Shown here piece after piece: positions 43,199 through 55,484 of a stretch of 64,000 nt of DNA. This DNA comes from Sabethes cyaneus (Eukaryota > Arthropoda > Insecta > Diptera > Culicidae): contig NC_071354.1 of assembly GCF_943734655.1 (NCBI RefSeq), positions 70,916,044 to 70,980,043 of the forward strand, given 5' to 3'. The translations under genes and the position numbers were made by a program. The notes below the pieces were generated by a model. The model was not told where the DNA came from. It searched no databases and saw only the letters and a list, made by a program, of their open reading frames with translations. Each line of letters begins with the position of its first letter. Position 1 is the first letter of the stretch.

Positions 43199-45958
43199 CC
43201 GTGACCGCACATAATTGCGATCAGCTCCTAATTCCGATCACTCAACCTAAATGGTCAATTTTTAGAAAATTGAGCCAAAATCTGTAGTAAATGAGCACGC
43301 TTAGTTATTGTGCTATGTGTTTATGTGTCAGTTGTTGAAAAATGATTGCCTTTGGGGCACCATACACTTCAAAATAAATTAAATTCGACAGGCAGAAGCA
43401 AAAAACGCCATCAAAATATATTTTCTTAGCCGAAGTGCTAAGCGCTCGATCAAATTTGCTAAGATCATAGCAGCGTGAAAATATATTACCATCTTCGGTA
43501 TTCTATGATAACTAAGAGATACAAGCATATATAACCGTTCTGTATCGAATTTGGCTGAAAAAATGCTGAATTTGCGGAATTTATTCCATTAAAGTAATTG
43601 ATCGGAATTATGAACATAATTTTTTTTTTCTGCTTCTAATTCCGATCACTATATCAAAGTTATAAACTGGGGAAATGCAAGCTAACGAAGTTACTATTTG
43701 GATTTTAGGATTGATTGCAACATGATAACATGGTAGGATTATCGAAATGTTTTGACGTAGGACTACGTCTTACGGCATGGTGTCAACCAAAATTTGGAGT
43801 TAAGCCACCGTCACGAAAAAATGAAAGATTTTGAACGCTAATAGCTCTTCCAATTTAAAACGGATTTTGATCATAAACGTTGCAGCAATTGTATGGCTTT
43901 CTTGAAAAGATTGTTTGCCAATCGCTAAATAGTGAAAATTAACGAAAGCTTTCAAGCTAAAAATTCTTCATACATTTTCCGTATGATAGTCTTGCTTCCC
44001 TGGCACGGACGACCATTACGCACACCAAGCTTGTGGCTGGTGCTGATTAGCATAAGCAAGCATAAGCATAGGCACAAGCATAGGATTCCGCCCGTGTGCT
44101 GCTACTCCGTTATTGACCAGGACCGATGAAAATTGCAAAATGATGGCTGGAAAAAGCATGCTTAGGACAGTGCACTGTTCCTTATCGTGCAACCTTATCA
44201 GGTCCTTGCGTGCTGATCAATACGGATGCCGGCCACGTCCGAATGCGGGTCCTGGTGGGATGGGAAGGAATGTTAGTCCAATACTTGTTGCTAATAAAGA
44301 CCAGGGAATCCTCTGCATCTTCACAAGCATCAAGTTTGTGGCTGCTGCTGATTCAAGACAAAGCAAAATAAACTTGCGTGTTTTTTGTTTACTATAGAGC
44401 ACAGTATAGCCTAGGTGCTACATTCCGATTTGGAATTTTGACCTTCTGTTTTTATACGACAGATTTCGTAGCCTGTAAGAATACGGGACAATTGTGCTAC
44501 AAATCCTTTGACTCTTTCAGTCGAGATTCGAACATGTGACGTCTAGCTTCCTGATCAGATGATTCTAGCAAAAATCTACCAGAATTGTTGCTAAAGTTGA
44601 TATTTCTATCAAACTTTGTTATAAATGTTTCTACCAATATTCTATCTCGTTCTGTTACTTATAAATCGCTTTGTCACAATTTGGTTATACAGCAAGACTG
44701 AATACTGATTTTTGTTACTCATATGGATATAAACTAGATAACATTATACCTATCATAATTTGATATATTCGTGATATGCCTTGAGCAAATTTTGTTACAA
44801 TTTTAGTTATTTCAACTGCTAACGAGACCAAGTTTATAAGAAAACGCAAAGGAGACTTTGTTATAAAATACTTATTATCTAGAACTCATTCTGTTATAAA
44901 TTTGATATATTCATTTGATCGAGCTATTAAACTAGTGCCGTACCTCCAAGCCAACTGAAAGGCTCAGACGTTTTGCTTTTCTAACGCTGCAAACAAGCGA
45001 CAGCGACAGCGCAGTTATGAACTATCTTATTAATGCGTGTTCTTTTAATATAATAATAACATATTATTTTGAGGACCTAAGTTTTCTCCTAGAACTTTGT
45101 TAATAGCTGGATGCGTGAGGCAAATTTCTATACTGAAATACTCCGACTTTGGCACTGGTAAAAATATTCGTTTTTGATATCACAAAATAGCTCACCTACA
45201 ATAAATACGGTACAGCAAGATATTATTATTATTATATTGTTTGTTTTTTATTCACTTTACGCTATTTTACGCTACACGTATATCAATATGGTGTAAAATT
45301 TTTTTTTTTAATGTTCGAGGTTTCTTCGCGAAAACCAGGCTCACGTAGTTCTACGCCAACTACGCGGTCATGTCTGGAACACAACCTTTCCGATTTGATT
45401 TTTACTATTATTTATGATCAAAGCTTTATGAAAACGTCGAAGTGACCCAATTTTATTGTAATTGTTACAGTTGAACAAAGATAAAAGAAGAGGAAAGTTT
45501 TAAAATCCGCTTGTCGATCTTTTGAGTTCACAAATTTTATGAATATTAAGCTAATGATAATAATGATCATTAACGCAAGCAGAAGATGACTGGTAGGGGG
45601 ATTGTCGTCAAACTGCATAAAAGCAATACATTTGAGATCCATTTGGTACGAGTTGACAAAAGTTTTTTGCTTTAACAGCTCATCATGACGTGATCGGAAT
45701 TAGATACACATGTGATCGGAATTAGAATCACCCCTTATAATTGATGATCGGAATTAGGTGCACTGATGCATCATACTATGATGCATTTTTTTTAACTTTC
45801 GGTAAATTATTTAGGCATTTTAGTATTTTTCCATGGAACATAATTGAAAATACTTGCTAAAGACACATATTATGTTAATTAATATCAAAGCTATATTTTT
45901 CAGTAGGGACTCAAAGATGAATCATGCCTTAGGTGATCGGAATTAGGTGCTTTCACGG
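43199..45958. mobile_element. 2.76-kb element with CCGTGA...TCACGG ends and subterminal repeats
   Basis: Left end CCGTGACCGCACATAATTGC, right end read inward CCGTGAAAGCACCTAATTCC, with TA at each edge (43197-43198, 45959-45960). The word CCTAATTCCGATCAC or a close variant repeats near both ends. On the plus strand it occurs at about 43228 and 43637; inverted it occurs at about 45690, 45710, 45745 and 45932. Interior frames (43932-44397) show no transposase. It is either a large nonautonomous Tc1/mariner-type element or one filled by other insertions. Confidence 0.75.
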
Positions 45959-46261
45959 TATTGCTTGTAAAAATTATTGCACTATTGCATGTGCACTGAT
46001 TGCTTTTTTTTTGCATGCGACTATATTGTTTTTTTGTGGACTATATTACTTGAGCTTGTGTCCAGGTCAAAGGTCAAAGGTCACAAAAAAGCAAACTCTT
46101 GGCACAAGATACCAACGGAATTTGGCCTTTTGCTTTTTCCTTCGACAGATTTCGCAACCAATTGTTGGCGTATAGGACAATAGCAGGGTTTGTCCTTCGA
46201 TACTTGGGATTTTTAGAGTCTCGCAGAACTACTACATAGCAGTACAAGGCGGGGTTCATTA

Positions 46262-46515
46262 GAATCGCCGTCCGTCCAGCCGCCCGTCTGCCCGACTGTT
46301 CGGCTGTCCGACTATCCGTCTGTCCGACTGTCCGTTTGTCGGATAGTCGGACAGCCGGACAGTAGGACAGTCGGGCAGATGGGCAGCTGGACGGACGGTC
46401 AGCTGGACAGACGGGCAGCTGGACAGGCGGACAGTCAGACAGAGGAACAGTTGGACAGTCAGACAGACGGACAGTCGGGCATACGGACAGTTGGACATAC
46501 GGACTTGCCATCTGT
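46262..46515. repeat. Octamer array, left arm, with polarity switch
   Basis: From 46262 to about 46337 the octamers read TGTCCGNN on the plus strand; from there to 46515 they read GGACAGNC, that is on the minus strand. The switch at about 46337 is a palindrome (GTCCGACTATCCGTCTGTCC facing TCGGATAGTCGGACAGCC). It ends at GCCCCAGTAAACA, the reverse of the boundary of the right-hand array. Confidence 0.88.
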
Positions 46516-46896
46516 CCGCCCCAGTAAACATTTTCATATGCATAGCAGAGTAACAAATGAGTTACATGTACCTATATATACCCCAAAAAATCGTATCTGT
46601 TGCACAAAAATAACAAATGCGTGCAAATTTGGAGGCCATATACGTACCACAAAATATACGTTAACAATTCAACTTTATAAGTCTTTGTATGCGATAAAGT
46701 CTGACTCAAAGCGATTAGTTTTAGAATGCTGTACAATTCTGTACTGGAAGTCGCAAGTCAGTCACTTGCTATCGTCAAATACGACCGAATATAAACTCGT
46801 GTGCATTTCATTAGGCTATATTTACGATTCTGAATTTATTGAAAGCCAATAACAATAATTTTCGAACATTGATATACGAGTTGGTGTTTACTGGGG
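46516..46896. repeat. Unique core between opposite octamer arrays
   Basis: About 380 bases bounded by CCCCAGTAAACA on the left and TGTTTACTGGGGA on the right, which are inverted copies of each other. The arrays run outward from it in opposite polarity. A related boundary (TTTTCGTACATTGATGAACG, then AGTTGGTGCTAGCTGGGA) recurs at 50317-50352. No protein recognised. Confidence 0.75.
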
Positions 46897-46900
46897 ACTC

Positions 46901-49900
46901 TCCGTCTGTCCAACTATTTGTCTGTCCGACTGTCCGTCTATCCAGCTGTCTGTCTGTCCCACTGTGCATCTGGCCGTTTGTACAACTGTCCGACTGTCCG
47001 TCTGTTCGATTGTCCGTCTGTCTGTCTGTCCGCCTGCTAGACTATCCGTCTCTCCGTTTGTCCGACTGTCCGACTGTTCGTTTGCCCGTCTGTACGTTTG
47101 TCGGACTATTCGCCTTTCCATCTGTTCGTCTATCCGACGGTCCGTCTGTTCAACGGTTAGTCTGTCCGACGGTCCGTGTGTCCGACTGTCCGTTTGTCCG
47201 ACTTTCCTTTTCCCCAACTGTCCGTCTGTCCGACTGTTCGTCTATCCATCTGTCTGTCTGTCCGTCTGTCCATTTGTGCGACTGTTCGTCTGTCCGACGT
47301 TTCGTCTGTATGTCTGTTCGTTTGTCCGACTGTCCGTCTGTCTGACTGTCCAACTGTTCATCTGTCTGACTGTCCGTCTATCCGACTGTCCGTCTGCACA
47401 ACTGTCCATTTGTCCGTCTGTCCGTACATCCGACTGTCCGTTTGTCTGTCTGTCCGCCTGCTAGACCATCCGTCTCTCCGTTTGTCCGACTGTCCGACTG
47501 TTCGTTTGCTCGTCTGTACGTTTGTCGGACTATTCGCCTTTCCATCTGTTCGTCTATCCGACGGTCCGTCTGTCCAACGGTCAGTCTGTCCGACGGTCCG
47601 TGTGTCCGACTGTCCGTTTGTCCGACTTTCCTTTTCCCCAACTGTCCGTCTCTCCGACTGGTCGTCTATCCATCTGTCTGTCTGTCCATTTGTGCGACTG
47701 TTCGTCTGTTCGACGTTTCATCTGTATTTCTGTTCGTTTGTCCGACTGTCCGTTTGCCCGACTGTCCGTCTGCCTGACTGTCCAACTGTTCATCTGTCTG
47801 ACTGCCCGTCTATCCGACTGTCCGCCTGTCAGAATGTCCGTCTGTCCAACTGTCCATTTGTCCGTACATCCCACTGTCCGTCTGTCCGTCTGTCCAACTG
47901 TCAATTTGTCCGTCTGTCCGTCCATCCCACTGTCCGCCTATCTGTCTGTCCATCTGTCCAACTGTCAATTTGTCCGTCTGTCCGTCCATCCCACTGTCCG
48001 TCTATCTGTCTGTCCATCTGTCCAACTGTCCGGCTGTCCGTCTGTCCGACGGTCCGTCTGTCCGACTGTCCGACTGTCCGTTTGTCTGTCTGTCCGTCTG
48101 TCCGTTTGTCCAGCTGTCTGACTATTCGTTTGTCCGACTGTCTATGCATCTTTCCATCTGTTCGTCTGTCCGACGGTCTGTCTGTCTGACGGTCCGTCTG
48201 TCCGACTGTCCGTCTGTCCGTCTATCTGTCTGTCTGACTGTCCAACTGCTAGTCTAATTGACTGTCCGTCTGTCCGACTTTTAGTCTATTCAACTGTCCG
48301 TCTGTTAGACTATCCGTTCGTCCGTTAGTCCGATTGTCCGTCTGTTCGTTTGTCCAATTGTCCGACTGTCCGTTTGTCCGACTGTCCATTTGTGCGACTG
48401 TTCGTCTGTCCGACGTTTCGTCTGTATTTCTGTTCGTTTGTCCGACTGTTCGTTTGTCCGACTGTCCGTCTGTCTGACTGTCCAACTGTTCATTTGTCTG
48501 ACTGCCCGTCTATCCGACTGTCCGTCTGTCAGAATGTCCGTCTGTCCAACTGTCAATTTGTCCGTCTGTCCGTCCATCCCACTGTCCGTCTATCTGTCTG
48601 TCCATCTGTCCAACTGTCAATTTGTCCGTCTGTCCGTCCATCCCACTGTCCGTCTATCTGTCTGTCCATCTGTCCAACTGTTCGGCTGTCCGTCTGTCCG
48701 ACGGTCCGTCTGTCCGACTGTCCGTTTGTCCGTCTGTCCGACTGTCCGTTTGTCTGTCTGTCCGTCTGTCCGTTTGTCCAGCTGTCCGACTGTTCGTTTG
48801 TCCGACTGTCTATTCATCTTTCCATCTGTTCGTCTATCCGACGGTCTGTCTGTCCGACGGTCTGTCTGTCCGACGGTCCGTCTGTCCGACTGTCCGTCTG
48901 TCCGTTTATCCGTCTGTCTGATTGTCCAACTGTTAGTCTAATTGACTGTCCGTCTGTCCGACTTTCAGTCTGTTCAACTGTCCGTCTGTTAGACTATCCG
49001 TCGGTCCGTTAGTCCGACTGTCCGTCTGTTCGTTTGTCCGACTGTCCGTTTGTCCGACTGTCCATTTGTGCGACTGTTCGTCTGTCCGACGTTTCGTCTG
49101 TATGTCTGACCGTTTGTCCGACTGTCCGTCTGTCAGATTGTCCGTCTGTCCAACTGTTCATTTGTCCGTCCATCCCACTAACCGTCTATCTGTCTGTCCA
49201 TCTGTCCAACTGTCCGTCTGTCCGTCTGTCTGACTATTCGTTTGTCCGTCTGTCCGTTTGTCCAGCCGTCCGACTGTTCGTTTGTCCGACTGTCCGACTG
49301 TCCGTTTGTCCGACTGAATAGTCCGACTGTCGGCTTATCTATCTGTCTGTCTGTCCGTTAGTCCGACTGTCCGTCTGTCTGACTGTACGTTTACCCGTCT
49401 GTCCGTATGTCCGACTATTCGTCTTTCCATCTACTCGTCTATCCGACGGTCCGTCTGTCCGACTCTCCGTTTGTCCGACTTTCCCTTTGCCCGACTGTCC
49501 GACTGTTTGCCTATCCATCTGTCTGTCTGTACATCTGTTCGTTTGTGCGACTGTTCGTCTGTCGGACGTTCCGTCTATATGTCTGTCCGTCTGTCCGTTT
49601 GTCCTGCTGTCCGACTGTTCGTTTGTCCGACTGTCCGTCTGTCTGTTTGTCCGACTATTCGTCTTTCCGTCTGTTCGTCTGTCCGACGGTCTGTCTGTCC
49701 GACGGTCTGTTTGTCCGTCGGTCCGACTGTCCGACTGTCCGTCTATCCGTCTGTCTGACTGTCCAACTGTTTGTCTGATTGACTGTCCGTCAGTCCGAAT
49801 TGCCGTCTGTTCAACTGTCCGTCTGTTAGACTATTCGTTGGTCCGTTAGTCCGACTGTCCGTCTGTTCGTTTGTCGGACTCTCTATCTGTCTGTCTGTAC

Positions 49901-50150
49901 GTCTGTCCGTTTGTCCGACTTTCCATTTGCCCGACTGTCCGACTGTTTGCCTATCCATCTGTCTGTCTGTCCGTCTGTTCGTTTTTGCGACTATTCGTCT
50001 GTTCGACATTCCGTCTATATGTCTGTCCGACTGTCCTTCTGTCTGTCTGTCCGTCTGTCCGTCTTTTCGACTGTACGTCTGTCCGACTGTCTATCTGTCC
50101 GACTGTCCGTCTATTAGATTATACTACTGTCCGTTTGTCCGACTGTCCAG
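46901..50150 (+). repeat. Main TGTCCGNN octamer satellite array, 3.25 kb
   Basis: Degenerate 8-bp units, chiefly TGTCCGTC, TGTCCGAC and TGTCCGTT. Because 8 and 3 share no factor, every plus-strand frame gives the same eight-residue cycle (CPSVRLSV-like) and every minus-strand frame another (DGQTDRRT-like), both without stops. That explains open frames of up to 337 codons on the plus strand (47176-48189). Longer-range copies are visible: a GACTTTCCTTTTCCCCAACTG marker recurs about 424 bases apart (47200, 47624) and a similar one near 49476 and 49918. Confidence 0.95.
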
Positions 50151-50352
50151 CTAAGCTAGCATTTTAATATGTAAATAAAAGATAAAAATCAGCATTACGT
50201 ACAGATATACATGCTAGTAAATCATATTTGATGACGATTTTGTGCTGAAAATCGTATGTATGTCAGTTATTATCATTATATACATTCGAATTTGTTAAGA
50301 GATATTTACGATCATTTTCGTACATTGATGAACGAGTTGGTGCTAGCTGGGA
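50151..50352. repeat. Second unique spacer in the octamer array
   Basis: About 200 AT-rich bases separating two octamer blocks of the same polarity. Its right end (TTTTCGTACATTGATGAACGAG...GGTGCTAGCTGGGA) matches 46860-46897, so array plus boundary form a larger repeat of about 3.45 kb. Confidence 0.75.
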
Positions 50353-51190
50353 TCTGTCCATTTGTCCGGGTATTCGTCTTTCCATCTGTTCGTCTGTCCG
50401 ACGGTCCGTCTGTTCGACTGTCCGTCTGTCTGACTGTCCAACTGTTCGTCTGTCTGGCTGTCTGTCTGTCCGTCTGACCGAATGTCCGACGTTCTGTCTA
50501 TACGTTTTCCGGCTGTCCGTCTATCCATCTGTCTGTCTGCCCGTCTGTCCTTCTGACCATCTATTCGTCTATCCGTCTGTCCGTTAGTTCGACTATCCGT
50601 CTGTCCGTCAGTCCGACTATCCTTCTGTCCAACTGTCTATCTGTCCAGCTGTGCGTCTGTCCATCCGTCCGACTGTTCGTCTGTCCAACTGTCTATCTGT
50701 CCATCTGTCCGTCTGTCCATCTGTTCGACTGTCTGTCTGTCCGTTTGTCCGACTCTCCGTCTGTCCGTTTGTCCGACTATCCGTATTTCCATCTGCCCGA
50801 CTTTTCATCAGTCTGTTTATCCGTTTGTCGGACTGACCGTTTGTCCGACTGACCGTTTGTCCAATTGTCCGTCTGTCCAGCTGTCCACCAGTCCGTCTGT
50901 CCGTCTGTATGTCTGTCCGTCTGTCCATCTGTTCATCTGTTCGTCTGTCTGACTGTCCGTCTGTTAGACTATCCGTCTGTCCGACTGTCCGTCTATCCAT
51001 CAGTTTTTCTGGCTGTAAGTCCGTTAGTCCGACTGTTCGTCTGTCCGACTGTCCGTCTGTCCGTTTGTCGGACTATTCGTCTTTCCATCTGTTCGTCTTG
51101 CCGTTTTTCCATCTGTCAGTCTGACCGTCTGTCCGTTTGTCCGACTGTCCGTTTGTTCGACTGTCTATCTGTCTGTCTGTCTGTCTATTC
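50353..51190 (+). repeat. Octamer satellite array, right block
   Basis: Continuation of the TGTCCGNN array in plus polarity for about 0.84 kb, ending CTGTCTGTCTGTCTATTCGT. The minus-strand frame 50617-51000 and plus frames here are octamer artefacts. Confidence 0.93.
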
Positions 51191-54100
51191 GTGTGTGCTA
51201 GAAGCCAATTGGTACGTTTGTGTCAGCAATTTTAATTGCCAAACTCGATATTAATGTGTGATGAAACCCTAATTTTGTTACTTGGCATTGGTGATTTAGT
51301 TAACATAACGCTCGAAAGCACCAAATTGTCCAGCTGTATCACTAAGCTTATTCTTATTTGGTATAATGCTTCAAAATTATTGCCTGTTGTTTGCGGTTGT
51401 AAATCCAACCGGAATATTAATTTCCTCTACAGAGAATATATTCAATAGGTTTTATTTCATTAACAAAAGTTCATATTGTCGAATTTATTGCTAAATGCTA
51501 ATCCGACGAAACTATTTTTCCCCTATGCAAAACAATTCACCTAACCAGCACCTAACCTGTAACCTACTGAAGTACTAAACCAGTCTTTAATTTCCTTTGA
51601 TATATCCGTCCTATACATAAAACCTATAACTCTGATCGCGGCAAATTTCAAATTAGTAATACTTCGCATTAAAACTGATACGGAGGTTTCCGTATGATTC
51701 AAATGCAATACAACTCCATTAACTCCAGTTTAGCAGTTATAGGCTGCTGACCACAGTTTGAGGTTACTTATTATAGACCTACTCCTAGGTTTAATAATAA
51801 TAATAGCTACTGGTTCCGATAAAACCGACAGCAATTTGGCACTATCTTGTCCGCTACCAGTCAACGCGGAAAACGCGCCGATCGATCGCGAAGCTGGGGT
51901 TGCGCTGCTGGCCGTAATTCGAGAGACCACCGCCGCGCGCTGCGTTCCGCTTGCAAGCCGGGGGAGCGGAAAATAAAGCAATTGTGGTTGAATTGAACTC
52001 ATAATGAACGTGTAGTGTAGTCAAACGGGTGGTGGCCGAGGTGGATCGGCATCGGCATCGGCATCATGCCCCGGTTGAACCAGGAATAACATCAGCACTT
52101 TATTTGTTTGCGGCGAAAAATGATTTATGTTTCATTTCTGTGCTGCTAGCCTCCGCTGGCAAAACTTCGACTGGCTAAAGGTTGGCGGCTGGACGTGTGC
52201 AGCGAAGAAATCAATTACTCGACAAGGCGCTAAAAGTTGCAGCGCGCGACGTGACCAACTTTTTGCTATAGTTCTGAACTGCAGAAAGGATGGATATGGT
52301 ACAAGGGACTAGTGTAAAAATAGATTCTGCTAGTCCGTGCTGTTACCGTGCACCAACTTGGTGACGAACGACAGACTTAGTAAGGTTTTCGAACAACTTT
52401 CGCATCGAACTTCTGTTAAAATCAACCTACGTTAAATTAGTTAGTCAGGACAGATTCTCCTAGCAAACTTTGCTGCAGATCTAAAATTAGCCTTTCTTTG
52501 TTTGCCGGCACACAGTTACAGCACATGCCGTGGAATAAGCTAACTGCTAGGTATGAGCTTAACTCATTGAACATTTCAATTCCCAACTGCTAATTAGGAG
52601 CTTTTAGAGCAGATTCGAGGTTCGATTACCACCGGTCGCATCTGAGCGAATGAACCATCAATTCTCCTCCGATGCTTTTGCCCATCAATTGCATAAGTTA
52701 ATAATTAAAATTCATAGTTCAGCCCTCCGCCACTGACCACTTCGAAAAGTTCGATTGCGCATCTTCCTTTCACTGCCATTCCCGGCAAGCGCGGCGGCTG
52801 CAATTATACTGCGGATAGAATGCGCTAAGAGCATCACTCAAAACAAATTGCTCCATCATCTGTTTCGGTTTGACCGCTCGGTTCGAAGACCCAACGGTCC
52901 ATCTATCCGATGATTAGCGATCATTAAAGTGCTGGCTGGGTCGCTGCCACCACCCGGCTGATAGCGACCGGAGATATCGGACGAACGCGTGTTTTGGCAT
53001 AACTTCACATGGTTCGGCTTGTCATCGTACTCATTTGTTCCCAGCAGCTACAGCACATGGCATCCGGAGAGACTAATTGACAGGCCCGCTACGAGGTCAC
53101 ACTGACGGCTGCTGTCTGCGATGAACTTTCGCGATGTTTCCGCCCCCGAACGTATCATTTTTATGTGTCGTCGAATGATGGTCTCAAATTTAATGGGCTT
53201 TAAAAGGAGTGAGAAGAAAAGAAATAGAAATTTATTTTAGACGCCCAAATATTAAAACAGAACAGTTGAGCGGTTTTCGTAGAACTCGTTCCCTGTGCTA
53301 ACTTTTTAATTTCCAACCACATCCTCTTTGAAGGCCAGCAAGGGATTTCAGTTTACGAAAGTGGCAAACTTCACGCTGGTTTCGCTGAAATTCCACAATG
53401 GTCTGCTGAATCAAGAGCTTCATCCGTGCTGGCAGGTGGGATGTGTGGCTACGATATTGAAAAAGGACACAACGAGCAGACAATCCAGTTGGCTTCCTAA
53501 AGCTATCAAGTTTCTTCCAAGAGCCTCGAACAGCAGGTAGCTAATAATTAAACAATATCAGTTTGCGGTGCGAGGTTAGCCGTTCTTCGAGCACTTGCTG
53601 GCCCTTTAATTGTGTGCCATGGGGACACACCGGCGTGTCTTTCGTACCGGCTTGATTCCCCTTCATCAGTGGCGACATGTTAACTCTTTTGCAATGCCAT
53701 ATTCCGCACCATGTTTTGATCGTAATCGATAAACTACCTGGGATCTAACCTTTGTAGGCTGCCATATTGGTCCGTAAAAATGTCATCACCTGGGAGAATC
53801 TTCGGGGGTCACGTACGGGACCAATCTTTTCCATTTATCGAATGTAGTTACAATCTTCACTTACCAAGTGGCCATTGAAGCTTTGCGCGGTTCTTTTCAA
53901 CTTGGCCAGCCTCTGTGTGTATTACTGAAAGCTTCGTACGAACTCACCGCTCACCGCATGGGAAGTCTGCATGTAGACTTTTCCAGCAAACCAACCAACA
54001 ATCAGCAGGCTCGAAGTTGAGCATATTTTACATTCTTATGAATAATTTATGCTGTTTAGCAGGAAGATAATTCCTTGGAGCACATACTCTTGTCGGAAGA

Positions 54101-55215
54101 TGGGTTTCTCGATAGCGGCCAGAGGGACAGCAAAGGGTGGTAACACTTAGCGTCGGAGAGCATATATCATCATCTTCGGTCTCGCCGAAATAGGGACCAG
54201 TTCCGAGCAGGATTGGAACCGTCCGTGTGCCGTACCATGGGGTGCCTTTCTACTGAATCATTTGATCGTCGTTGTTGATCCCTTTACACAGGAAATAGAA
54301 ACAAGGCAAAGTAATATACGTGCTGCAAAATTTAAGAAAATAAGTTTTGAAGAATTTTCTACGAATGGTATGCGTTTAAGCGATATACCTTCGCACAGTA
54401 TATTTTGGTTTGCTGAACAAAGTATGCATAATAGCTTCGAGCATGCCAGTTTTCGAACCAACAAAGTTGCTTTTGTAGGTCCTGAGTTGTAACAATTTGA
54501 AGAATAAATAGCCGTGGCCTTGTTTTAATAAAAAAAGTTAAATTGAATTTTCAGAAACATGCTTGTCGTTGTCATGTTGTACCGAATTTTGTCTCGTCTG
54601 CTTGCTTATCCCTCACCTGCAGCAAACATGACAACCAAGTGCCATGTTTAAATAGGAATGTCATTTCACGAGCGAAAATTGATTCACAGTAGCCAGTTTG
54701 TGTATCCATGTTTATGAGTAATTCTTGTTGAAAAGGGTACACTACTTATACGAGGTCTTCAAACATTGAAACTTTTTGTACTTGACTGGTTGAAAATGGT
54801 TAAAAAATGAGAATTATACTTTCAATAGCTCGAAGTAGCGGACCCCTAGTTTTCCAGGGGGCAAGACAGATTTCAAAAAAGTTCTTTTCAGCAAACCTTG
54901 ACATCTTTTTCATCTGATTTACCCTAATATGGAATGAAATGAACAACAAACGATATGGTTCTGTAAATCCGAGATGGCCGCCGATAATTTTAGCAGCAAA
55001 TGGAATAACGTCGTTTATTCGTTTATTTGCAAATTAATTTGTAGGATAATTTCTGATTGATTGATACAAAATATGTGTTAATCCGTCAAACATGCAAATG
55101 TTCTAAGCAGTCAAAACAGGACAACGCTTTTCCTTTTGAGATTTTGATTTTACATTCTTATCTCTGTGTCACATATAGTCCTACGTCAAAAGAAACGGAA
55201 ATACTCTCAGCAGAA
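51191..55215. other. Noncoding DNA, no gene recognised
   Basis: Mixed composition. 51780-53150 has GC-richer patches, including a small GGCATC repeat at about 52050, and could be unique regulatory DNA. Short open frames (51730-52002 minus, 53328-53540 plus, 54262-54492 plus) show no domain or signal peptide I recognise. No tRNA or other RNA gene was seen. 54500-55215 is AT-rich. Confidence 0.35.
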
Positions 55216-55241
55216 TAAATTTATGTACTTACTTTACTTAT

Positions 55242-55484
55242 TCAGCCGAGAGCCGGGGTTGCTCTTGCCGTATCAAGAATTCCTCTCCATTGTACTCGGT
55301 CCTGGGCTACTCGTCGCCAATTCGTTGCGCGTCTCGACACACGCAAGTCGGCTTCAACCTGGTCGAGCCATCTAGCACGTTGAGCCCCTCTATTCCTGGT
55401 GCCGGTGGGGTTCTTGAAGAGAACCGATTTCACTACACAGTCGTCCGGCATCCTTGCGACGTGGCCAGTCCACGTCTCCGCCAC
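55242..55484 (-). pseudogene. C-terminal tail of the LINE RT ORF, shifted frame
   Basis: WTGHVARMPDDCVVKSVLFK followed by NPTGTRNRGAQRARWLDQVE matches the tail of the RT ORF, but in a different frame from the main piece. Compared with the copy at 38711-39076, which has WRMRMNHELQALLGETPIVH and LAKVSKLRWAGHVVR before this block, about 28 codons are deleted at about 55460-55485. The deletion caused the frame change. Confidence 0.85.

Noticed and set aside
46262..50150. CRISPR array
   Set aside because: Units are contiguous degenerate octamers without unique spacers, in an animal-like genome.
46839..51254. Many long open frames (up to 337 codons) on both strands, Cys/Ser/Arg-rich or Asp/Gln/Thr/Arg-rich
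   Set aside because: They come from a stop-free octamer repeat read in every frame; length alone is not evidence of coding.
54262..54492. 76-codon frame as a small gene
   Set aside because: No recognised motif, no signal peptide and no surrounding gene structure.
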